Origin: Bacillota bacterium
GTDB taxonomy: Bacteria > Bacillota > Clostridia > Oscillospirales > Acutalibacteraceae
Assembly (NCBI GenBank): GCA_023415895.1
Contig: JAEZJA010000079.1
Span: forward strand, 1-5,509
Direction of reading: 5' to 3'
Length of the DNA: 5,509 nucleotides
Part shown: positions 1-4,635 of the stretch, in pieces
Layout: each line of letters opens with the position of its first letter
How positions within the stretch are numbered: position 1 is the first letter of the stretch
Translations under genes and position numbers: made by a program
Notes under the pieces: model-generated
Database searches by the model: none
What the model was told of the DNA's origin: nothing
The model's input: only the letters and a program-made list of their open reading frames with translations

Positions 1-1326
1 CGTATGGTGCGCTTCCTGCGCACACCCTCTTATGACGAGCTGTTCAGCGGCGATCCTACCTGGGTGACTGAATCCATCGGCGGACTGAGCACGGACGGAC
101 GTCACATGGTCACCAAGATGTCCTATCGTTTCCTGCACACCCTTTACAACCTCGGCCCGGCGCCCGAGCCAAACATGACCATTCTGTGGAGCCCCCGCCT
201 GCCCGAGAACTTCAAGAACTATTGTGCGAAGGTGTCCATCGAGACCTGTTCGATTCAGTATGAGAGCGATGAGCTCATGCGCAAGAAATTCGGTGACGAT
301 TACGGCATCGCCTGCTGTGTGTCCGCCATGCGCATTGGCAAGCAGATGCAATTCTTCGGCGCGCGTGCCAATCTGGCCAAAGCGCTGCTGTACGCGATCA
401 ACGGCGGACGGGATGAGAAGAACGGCGCCCAGATCGGCCCCGAGCTGCTGGCCTGCCGCGGACGCTACCTCGACTACGAGGATGTCATGCGTAAATTCGA
501 GTATACCTGTGACTGGCTGGCCTCCTTGTATGTCAACACGCTCAATGTAATCCATTATATGCATGATAAATACTGCTATGAGAAGCTGCAGATGGCGCTG
601 CACGACAACGAGGTTTACCGCACGATGGCCTGCGGTATCGCGGGACTGTCGGTCGTGGCGGATTCGCTGTCGGCCATTAAATACGCCAAGGTACGCCCCG
701 TCCGGGACGAGAGCGGGCTGGCGGTGGATTTTGAGATCGAGGGAGACTATCCCAAGTTCGGCAACAATGACCCGCGGGTGGACGACATTGCGGTGGATGT
801 CGTCAAGATGTTCATGAGCAAGCTGCGCAAATGCCCGACCTATCGCGAGTCGGTGCACACGCTGTCGATTTTGACGATTACCTCTAACGTGGTTTACGGC
901 AAAAAGACGGGCTCCACACCCGATGGACGCAAGGCGGGTGAACCTTTTGCGCCGGGTGCCAACCCGATGCACGGACGGGACAGCCACGGCTGTGTCGCCT
1001 CTATGATGTCGGTCGCCAAGCTGCCCTACGATTACAGCGAGGACGGCATCAGCTATACCTTCTCGATTGTGCCGGGTGCCTTGGGCCGCGACGAAGCCGA
1101 CCGGGCGCATAATTTGGTCGGTTTGCTGGACGGCTATTTCAACGAATCGGGCCATCATATCAATGTCAATGTGCTCAACCGCGAGGTGCTGCTCGACGCG
1201 ATGGAGCATCCCGAGCTCTATCCCCAGCTGACCATCCGTGTGTCGGGATATGCGGTCAACTTCGTTAAGCTTAGCCGCGAGCAGCAGCTGGATGTGATCA
1301 ACCGCACGTTCCACACACGTTTCTGA
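1..1326 (+). CDS. pflB: Pyruvate formate-lyase (formate C-acetyltransferase), C-terminal part; 5' end outside window
   Basis: Glycyl-radical enzyme that converts pyruvate and CoA to acetyl-CoA and formate in the cytoplasm during anaerobic fermentation. The frame is open from base 1, and the ATG at 4 is an internal Met, so the gene is cut by the window edge. About 441 codons are visible; a full-length family member is about 750, so roughly the first 310-320 residues are missing. Counting the Met at base 4 as residue 1, the adjacent active-site cysteines are C104-C105 in the IACCVSAM segment (bases 313-318), matching Cys418-Cys419 of the E. coli enzyme. The radical site is G415 in RVSGYAV (bases 1246-1248), matching Gly734. 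The C terminus ends with the usual short tail after the glycine loop, so the 3' end is intact. The blocks [12 protein letters not shown] and [20 protein letters not shown] follow the canonical PflB order, which favours true PflB over diol dehydratase-type paralogues. The activase gene starts 19 bases downstream, giving the standard pflBA operon. Confidence 0.97.
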   Translation, partial: RMVRFLRTPSYDELFSGDPTWVTESIGGLSTDGRHMVTKMSYRFLHTLYNLGPAPEPNMTILWSPRLPENFKNYCAKVSIETCSIQYESDELMRKKFGDDYGIACCVSAMRIGKQMQFFGARANLAKALLYAINGGRDEKNGAQIGPELLACRGRYLDYEDVMRKFEYTCDWLASLYVNTLNVIHYMHDKYCYEKLQMALHDNEVYRTMACGIAGLSVVADSLSAIKYAKVRPVRDESGLAVDFEIEGDYPKFGNNDPRVDDIAVDVVKMFMSKLRKCPTYRESVHTLSILTITSNVVYGKKTGSTPDGRKAGEPFAPGANPMHGRDSHGCVASMMSVAKLPYDYSEDGISYTFSIVPGALGRDEADRAHNLVGLLDGYFNESGHHINVNVLNREVLLDAMEHPELYPQLTIRVSGYAVNFVKLSREQQLDVINRTFHTRF

Positions 1327-1330
1327 CGGC

Positions 1331-1340
1331 GGAGGAGGGG
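1331..1340 (+). promoter_or_regulatory. Ribosome binding site that fixes the TTG start of pflA
   Basis: The purine run GGAGGAGGGG lies in the 19-base gap after the pflB stop and ends 5 bases before the TTG at 1346. No ATG or GTG lies in frame between it and the conserved GRIHSVESFGTLDGPG block. It therefore identifies TTG as the start and suggests that pflA is translated from the pflB message. Confidence 0.75.
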
Positions 1341-1345
1341 ATCCC

Positions 1346-2077
1346 TTGCACAATGTCCTAGGGCGTATTCATTCGGTGGAAAGCTTCGGCACGCTTGATG
1401 GGCCGGGCATCCGCTACGTGCTCTTTTTGCAGGGCTGCCCGATGCGCTGTCTGTATTGCCACAATCCCGATTCCTGGCATGTCGAAAGAGGTCAGGAGAT
1501 TGGTTCGGTCGATGTTGTCAACGACATTATCCGCTATAAAAGCTTTATCGCTTCGGGCGGCGTGACGCTGTCGGGCGGCGAGCCACTGATGCAGCCCGAG
1601 TTTGCCGCCTCTATTCTGGAAGGCTGCCATGAACATGGCTTGCATACGGCACTGGATACCTCGGGAGCGGTTTCTCTGCTGGCTTGCAGACCCGCGGTGG
1701 AGCTGGCCGACCTTGTACTGTTGGATATCAAGGCGGCGGAGGATTCCCTTTTTCGACAAATCACCGGGCGCAGTATGGACAATACGCTAGATCTTCTCGA
1801 TGCGTGTCAGCGTATGCACAAACCCGTGTGGATCCGCCACGTGCTGGTGCCAGGCTTGACACTCGACAACGCACAGCTGCATCAGCTTGGCCAGCTGCTC
1901 AAGCCCTATACCTGCATCGAGCGTGTGGAGCTGCTGCCTTTTCACAAGATGGGCGAATACAAGTGGGAGGCGTTGGGTGAGACGTATACGCTGGAGACGA
2001 CCCAGCCTCCTGAACCTGAACAGGTGGAACATGCCCGCGAGCTGCTGCGCGGCTTCGGTCTGCGGGATGTGCGCTAA
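1346..2077 (+). CDS. pflA: Pyruvate formate-lyase activating enzyme (radical SAM)
   Basis: Radical-SAM enzyme that uses a [4Fe-4S] cluster and S-adenosylmethionine to abstract the glycine hydrogen of PflB and so switch it on. The product is 243 aa, close to the usual ~245. Visible motifs in order: GTLDGPGIR at 15-23; the cluster-binding CxxxCxxC as C31, C35 and C38 followed by HNPDSW; the SAM-binding GGEP at 77-80; and, further on, LLDIKA and the WIRHVLVPG segment typical of PFL activases. There is no extra ferredoxin-like insert between the cluster motif and GGEP, which argues for a PFL activase rather than a larger glycyl-radical activase. Translation starts at TTG (1346), supported by the strong ribosome binding site just upstream; the weak start codon may keep the activase below the level of its substrate enzyme (inference). 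It is the second gene of the pfl operon, and a terminator follows 17 bases after the TAA stop. Confidence 0.97.
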   Translation: MHNVLGRIHSVESFGTLDGPGIRYVLFLQGCPMRCLYCHNPDSWHVERGQEIGSVDVVNDIIRYKSFIASGGVTLSGGEPLMQPEFAASILEGCHEHGLHTALDTSGAVSLLACRPAVELADLVLLDIKAAEDSLFRQITGRSMDNTLDLLDACQRMHKPVWIRHVLVPGLTLDNAQLHQLGQLLKPYTCIERVELLPFHKMGEYKWEALGETYTLETTQPPEPEQVEHARELLRGFGLRDVR

Positions 2078-2093
2078 AAAAGGGCAATGATGA

Positions 2094-2130
2094 AAAGCGG
2101 TGCTGTTGGTTGATAGCACCGCTTTCTTGT
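2094..2130 (+). terminator. Intrinsic terminator of the pflBA operon
   Basis: A perfect 11-bp stem is formed by AAAGCGGTGCT (2094-2104) and AGCACCGCTTT (2115-2125), with a 10-base loop and a short T-rich tail (CTTGT). It lies 17 bases after the pflA stop and before the next gene's promoter region, so it separates the pfl operon from what follows. The tail is not a pure T run, so some readthrough is possible. Confidence 0.8.
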
Positions 2131-2155
2131 CATAAGAAGTCGAATATTGTATACA
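2127..2155 (+). promoter_or_regulatory. Possible promoter of the phosphatidyltransferase gene
   Basis: TTGTCA (2127-2132, 5/6 to the -35 consensus) is followed after 17 bases by TATACA (2150-2155, 4/6 to the -10 consensus). It would start transcription near 2162, leaving about 36 bases of leader before the ATG at 2198. It overlaps the tail of the pfl terminator. The stretch to 2180 is very AT-rich and holds other -10-like words (TATTAT, AATAAT), but none has a well-spaced -35 partner. Confidence 0.4.
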
Positions 2156-2164
2156 TTTTGTATA
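2147..2164 (+). repeat. TTGTATA direct repeat / TGTATACA dyad, possible operator
   Basis: TTGTATA occurs at 2147-2153 and again at 2158-2164, 11 bases apart (about one helical turn). The first copy sits within the perfect palindrome TGTATACA (2148-2155). ATACA (2151-2155) and TGTAT (2159-2163) also form an inverted repeat around TTT. The cluster overlaps the candidate -10 and +1 of the phosphatidyltransferase gene, where a repressor would act. No regulator is identifiable in the window, and AT-rich promoter DNA can produce such repeats by chance. Confidence 0.3.
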
Positions 2165-2197
2165 TTATTAGAGAAATAATACGAAAGAGGGCGTATC

Positions 2198-2767
2198 ATG
2201 ACAAAGATACCGACGGTTCTGACACTGCTGCGCATGGTCGGAGCAGTGGTGCTGTTATTTGTGCAGCCTTTATCTGCCGCCTTTTTTGTAGTGTATACAA
2301 TTTGCGGCCTCAGCGACGCGGCCGATGGTTACCTGGCGCGGCGGTTTGCCTGCACCAGCCGGACGGGCGCGCTGTTGGACAGTCTGGCGGATTTGTTCTT
2401 TATCGGTGCGGTGCTTATCCGACTACTGTCGCTGTTCACATGGCCCGCCTGGCTGCTTTGGTGGGTCGGGGTTATTGCACTGCTCCGTCTGTTGTCGTTT
2501 GTTGTCGGCGTGGTGAAGTACCACTGCGCCGCTTTTTTGCATACGTGCGCCAATAAAGCCACGGGGCTTGTACTTTTTGGTTTTCCCCTGTTGTATCTGT
2601 TGGTGGGGCTGACGCCCTCCGCCATCTTCGTTTGCGTTGTCGCGACCCTGGCGTCGGCGGAGGAGCTGGTGATCCATTGCCGTTCAAGCGCCCTCAATAG
2701 GGATACCGCCGGCCTGTTGTGTGCAGACCCGATACAGCGAGGGGGAAAGCCCTTTGGACAGAAATGA
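2198..2767 (+). CDS. CDP-alcohol phosphatidyltransferase family membrane enzyme
   Basis: Integral membrane enzyme of 189 aa predicted to move a phosphatidyl or similar group from a CDP-linked lipid to an alcohol acceptor, a step in phospholipid head-group synthesis. The family signature is complete: D40, D43-G44, A47-R48, G57, D61 and D65 fit D-x2-DG-x2-AR-x8-G-x3-D-x3-D, whose aspartates bind the metal and act in catalysis. Around it are hydrophobic segments at roughly 14-36, 66-82, 84-108, 122-140 and 142-158, as expected for a six-helix family. The N-terminal IPTVLTLLR also fits. The last acidic pair sits in DSLAD followed by L, closer to the phosphatidylserine-synthase-like DSLAD than to the DPLADK typical of PgsA, so a PgsA label is not justified and the acceptor is unknown. 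AGAGGG (2186-2191) lies 6 bases before the ATG. Terminators on both sides suggest a one-gene unit. Confidence 0.9.
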   Translation: MTKIPTVLTLLRMVGAVVLLFVQPLSAAFFVVYTICGLSDAADGYLARRFACTSRTGALLDSLADLFFIGAVLIRLLSLFTWPAWLLWWVGVIALLRLLSFVVGVVKYHCAAFLHTCANKATGLVLFGFPLLYLLVGLTPSAIFVCVVATLASAEELVIHCRSSALNRDTAGLLCADPIQRGGKPFGQK

Positions 2768-2785
2768 AACGGCTTGGCACAAGGC

Positions 2786-2825
2786 AAAAGGGCTTCATAT
2801 TTCCTCAGAGAGAGGCTCCTTTTTT
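2786..2825 (+). terminator. Intrinsic terminator of the phosphatidyltransferase gene
   Basis: AAAAGG (2786-2791) pairs with CCTTTT (2818-2823), and GCTTC (2792-2796) continues the stem with GAGGC (2812-2816), leaving one bulged T at 2817 and one G-T pair. A run of six T follows the C pair (2820-2825). It lies 19 bases after the stop codon and isolates the downstream RNA unit from readthrough. Confidence 0.7.
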
Positions 2826-2834
2826 ATGCCGGGG

Positions 2835-2863
2835 TTGTATTTCTTGGCAGCATGTGGTATACT
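2835..2863 (+). promoter_or_regulatory. Extended -10 promoter driving the small RNA unit
   Basis: TTGTAT (2835-2840) and TATACT (2858-2863) are separated by exactly 17 bases, and the -10 is preceded by TG at the extended -10 position (TGGTATACT). This is the best promoter in the window. Transcription should begin near 2870. A 12-base dyad, GTCAT-CA-ATGAC (2867-2878), straddles the expected start and could be a regulatory site or part of the 5' end fold. Confidence 0.75.
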
Positions 2864-2869
2864 ATAGTC

Positions 2870-3045
2870 ATCAATGACAGGGAAGTGTCTGTTTGGAGAT
2901 TGTTCTGTAAGGAACACGAATTGCAAAGGGAGCAGAAAGGCGGCATTGGCCGCTAGCTTTGCTGTGCAGTTTTGTTTTTACAGGACTATGACCGACAGAG
3001 AAAAAGGCTGTTCGGGGTGTAGTCGTAATGGGCTGCACCCTTTTT
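2870..3045 (+). ncRNA. Structured small RNA, about 175 nt; candidate 6S-like RNA or terminator-bearing leader
   Basis: The unit has its own promoter, ends in a strong intrinsic terminator, lies in a 351-base gap without a credible protein gene, and folds by eye into one long rod. Apex: GCGGC (2940-2944) pairs with GCCGC (2949-2953) over an ATTG loop. Below it AAAG (2936-2939) pairs with CTTT (2957-2960), and AGC (2931-2933) with GCT (2961-2963). Then GAATTGCA (2918-2925) pairs with TGCAGTTT (2965-2972), and CTGTAA (2905-2910) with TTACAG (2978-2983). Next comes an 8-by-8 internal bubble (2897-2904 against 2984-2991). A closing stem of CTGTTTGG (2889-2896) with CCGACAG (2992-2998) follows, and ACAG (2877-2880) can pair with CTGT (3008-3011). 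Size, end-to-end pairing and a central bubble resemble bacterial 6S RNA, the RNA polymerase-holoenzyme decoy. I cannot confirm primary-sequence conservation. The alternative is a transcription attenuator or riboswitch for the methyltransferase that begins 73 bases after the terminator. I am fairly confident of the RNA unit and much less so of its class (about 0.4 for 6S-like). Confidence 0.65.
3015..3045 (+). terminator. Intrinsic terminator of the small RNA unit
   Basis: GGGTGTAG (3015-3022) pairs over its full 8 bases with CTGCACCC (3033-3040), with one G-T pair and a 10-base loop, directly followed by TTTTT (3041-3045). This is a textbook Rho-independent terminator. It defines the 3' end of the small RNA, or, if the RNA is a leader, the decision point before the methyltransferase gene. 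Confidence 0.85.
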
Positions 3046-3105
3046 GCATTCTTGTTCTGGGATCATGACTACTAAAGACAAAACGAATGAAATCGATAAA
3101 CGGTT

Positions 3106-3110
3106 AGGAG
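3106..3110 (+). promoter_or_regulatory. Ribosome binding site that fixes the methyltransferase start at 3119
   Basis: AGGAG ends 8 bases before the ATG at 3119, an ideal spacing. The reading frame is open further upstream with earlier ATG codons (3044, 3065). The first sits in the T-tail of the preceding terminator, neither has a good ribosome binding site, and the added residues look non-conserved. Confidence 0.8.
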
Positions 3111-3118
3111 AATACACA

Positions 3119-3835
3119 ATGAACTATATAAAATGCAGCCATTATGACACCACCCTCGTACGCCAGAAGATTATGGGGCCAAACCCGATTAAGATTGAGG
3201 AAGAGCTTTTGCAAAATCACGTTATCCCACGCGGCTCACTCGTCATGGATCTGGGCAGCGGACAGGGTCTGACCTCCGTATTCCTCGTGAAAGAGTATGG
3301 CTTTCGCGTGTTTGCCACCGATTTGTGGTGCGATCCGACCGAGGTCAAGCACTTCTTTGACGATATGGGCTTGACCAATGAACAAATTATGCCCATCCAT
3401 GCGGATGCCACTGCACTGCCTTATGCAGAAGAAACCTTTGATGCCGTGGTCAGCGTGGATTCCTATCACTATTTTGGACGTGACCCCGCGTATTTGGGCA
3501 AGCATCTGCTGCCCCTAGTGCGCCACGGAGGCATGCTCTATATTGCCGTTCCGGGCATGAAAAAGGACTGTCACGACAATTTGCCGCCTGAGTTCCTGTT
3601 ATCCTGGACACCGGAGGATCTGGATACCATTCACGATGCGGCGTACTGGGAAAACATCATCCGTCAGACGCCCGGCGTGGAGATTGTCTCCATTCATGAG
3701 ATGGAAAGCAATGAGGAAGTGTGGAACGACTGGCTGGCCAGTGACAACGACTATGCACGCGGTGACCGCAAATCGATGGAGGCCGGCGCTGGAAAGTATA
3801 TGAATTTTGTTGCTATCATTTTGCGCAGACTATAA
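3119..3835 (+). CDS. Class I SAM-dependent methyltransferase, substrate unknown
   Basis: Cytoplasmic methyltransferase of 238 aa with a Rossmann-type SAM-binding fold. Motif I is VMDLGSGQG at 42-50 (D44, G46, G48, G50), which binds the methionine and ribose part of SAM. Acidic D68 in FATDLW ends strand 2 and should hold the ribose hydroxyls. D96 in the HADATALPY segment (motif II/III region) faces the adenine, and FDAVVSVDSYHYFG (107-120) is the motif IV region, followed by LVRHGGMLYIAVPG. The N-terminal MGPNPIKIEEELL helix resembles small-molecule methyltransferases of the Methyltransf_11/25 and UbiE-like groups. Nothing visible identifies the acceptor, and the C-terminal 90 residues carry no motif I know. 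The gene stands alone. No convincing promoter lies between the upstream terminator (ending 3045) and the start, so expression may depend on readthrough from the promoter at 2835-2863. Confidence 0.88.
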   Translation: MNYIKCSHYDTTLVRQKIMGPNPIKIEEELLQNHVIPRGSLVMDLGSGQGLTSVFLVKEYGFRVFATDLWCDPTEVKHFFDDMGLTNEQIMPIHADATALPYAEETFDAVVSVDSYHYFGRDPAYLGKHLLPLVRHGGMLYIAVPGMKKDCHDNLPPEFLLSWTPEDLDTIHDAAYWENIIRQTPGVEIVSIHEMESNEEVWNDWLASDNDYARGDRKSMEAGAGKYMNFVAIILRRL

Positions 3836-3996
3836 GCGGTCAGTTTAGCAGTATGCCCTTCAACACGCGGTGCCGCCCTTTTTAAAGAGTGATTGAATTA
3901 AAGGCGCACTTAAACAAACGAAACAGCGGCGATTTGTACGAGGACGGAGACTATCCGGGGCGTACAGCCGGAACAAAGAGAGGAGCACAAGGACAA
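3836..3996 (+). other. Intergenic stretch with a weak terminator-like element
   Basis: GCGGT (3836-3840) can pair with GCCGC (3872-3876) across a 31-base loop, just before CC and a run of five T (3879-3883). This could be a poor terminator for the methyltransferase, but the stem is short and the loop long. No -35/-10 pair with good spacing was found before the hydrolase gene. The only clear signal in the rest is the hydrolase ribosome binding site AGGAG at 3981-3985. Confidence 0.3.
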
Positions 3997-4515
3997 ATGA
4001 AGGTTTTAGTTGTGGTGGATATGCAGAACGATTTTATTGACGGCAGTCTGGGTACGCCCGAAGCACAGAGGATTCTGCCTCGTGTGTACGAGAAAATACG
4101 GGGCTTTGACGGCGAGGTGCTGTTCACACAGGACACGCACGACGATCAGTATCTGAACACCCAAGAGGGCAGTCATCTGCCAGTGCCCCACTGCGTGAAA
4201 GGAACACTGGGATGGGAGATTCATCCGGATGTTCGCCGCTGTGCACCCGATGCGCAGGTGTTTGAAAAAGGCACCTTCGCCAGCCTCGCGCTGGGGCAAT
4301 ACCTGGCGCAGAGGGATGTGGAAAGTGTAGAATTGATCGGACTTTGTACCGATATTTGCGTGGTGTCCAATGCGCTGCTGATGAAAGCCTGCCTGCCGGA
4401 GGTGCCGGTGCTGGTGGATGCGAGCTGCTGTGCCGGAGTAACTCCGGCCAGTCATGCCGCTGCCCTTGATACGATGAAATCGTGTCAGGTCAGGGTAACG
4501 GGGGAAAACGGCTAG
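3997..4515 (+). CDS. Cysteine hydrolase of the nicotinamidase/isochorismatase superfamily
   Basis: Cytoplasmic hydrolase of 172 aa with a parallel-sheet Rossmann-like fold. The Asp-Lys-Cys catalytic triad is visible: D8 in VVDMQNDF, K91 in VFEKGTF and C121 in GLCTDICVVSNAL, with the family's usual spacing. D46 and H48 in FTQDTHDD and H65 in VPHCVKGTLGWEI match three of the metal ligands of nicotinamidase (PncA). The equivalent of the remaining PncA histidine (His57 in the mycobacterial enzyme) is not evident; the segment reads DDQYLNTQEG. Nicotinamide deamidation for NAD salvage is therefore possible, but a related amidase activity cannot be excluded and I do not assign pncA. The start is the ATG at 3997: AGGAG (3981-3985) lies 11 bases upstream and MKVLVVVDMQNDF is the normal N terminus. 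The frame extends to a GTG at 3889, but those 36 residues are unlike the family. Hairpins follow immediately after the stop. Confidence 0.9.
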   Translation: MKVLVVVDMQNDFIDGSLGTPEAQRILPRVYEKIRGFDGEVLFTQDTHDDQYLNTQEGSHLPVPHCVKGTLGWEIHPDVRRCAPDAQVFEKGTFASLALGQYLAQRDVESVELIGLCTDICVVSNALLMKACLPEVPVLVDASCCAGVTPASHAAALDTMKSCQVRVTGENG

Positions 4516-4555
4516 CCCAAACAGATATGACGGTGACCGATGGGCTTTGCTCTTT
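4514..4555 (+). terminator. Possible first terminator after the hydrolase gene
   Basis: AGCCCA (4514-4519, overlapping the TAG stop) pairs with TGGGCT (4541-4546). A small CGG-TGA-CCG hairpin lies inside the loop, and a broken T-rich tail (TTTGCTCTTT) follows. The stem is short and the loop long, so this is weaker than the hairpin at 4577-4618 and may only assist it. Confidence 0.4.
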
Positions 4556-4576
4556 ATAAGCTTTGCTTTTTCATTA

Positions 4577-4618
4577 ACCAAAAGCGGATAAGCGCGTTTG
4601 CGCTTATCCGCTTTTGGT
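4577..4618. terminator. Bidirectional intrinsic terminator between convergent genes
   Basis: A perfect 19-bp inverted repeat (arms 4577-4595 and 4600-4618) encloses a 4-base GTTT loop. Each arm includes an AAAAGCGG/CCGCTTTT segment, so transcripts from either strand end the stem with a U run. It lies 61 bases after the hydrolase stop on the plus strand and 17 bases after the stop of the minus-strand surface protein gene. On the minus strand the sequence after the stem (TTAATGAAAAAGC) is AT-rich but lacks a longer T run. Confidence 0.88.
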
Positions 4619-4635
4619 AGATACGTGGGTGAATC

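Noticed and set aside
2110..2556. A 148-codon plus-strand open frame overlapping the phosphatidyltransferase gene
   Set aside because: It starts in the pfl terminator loop and its translation lacks any domain. The overlapping frame at 2198 carries the full catalytic signature.
2774..2956. A 60-codon open frame after the phosphatidyltransferase gene
   Set aside because: It crosses a terminator and a strong promoter, has no good ribosome binding site and resembles no known protein.
2870..3045. Known riboswitch or T-box identity for the structured RNA (SAM-I, SAH, preQ1, glycine, THF, c-di-GMP, ZTP, fluoride, T-box)
   Set aside because: None of the conserved core sequences I can recall for these classes is visible, and the T-box GGTGG-type antiterminator motif is absent. 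SRP RNA was also excluded, because the conserved GGAAG/AGCAG apical domain is missing.
2874..3068. A 64-codon open frame rich in cysteine within the small RNA region
   Set aside because: Its ATG would lie about 4 bases from the predicted transcription start with no ribosome binding site, and it reads straight through the terminator stem and T run. The RNA fold explains the region better.
3044..3118. N-terminal extension of the methyltransferase to an earlier ATG
   Set aside because: It would begin in the T-tail of the upstream terminator. AGGAG at 3106-3110 is perfectly placed for the ATG at 3119, and the extra residues look non-conserved.
3889..3996. N-terminal extension of the cysteine hydrolase to a GTG
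   Set aside because: The family normally starts just before VVDMQNDF. The ATG at 3997 has its own AGGAG, and the extra 36 residues look like translated non-coding sequence.
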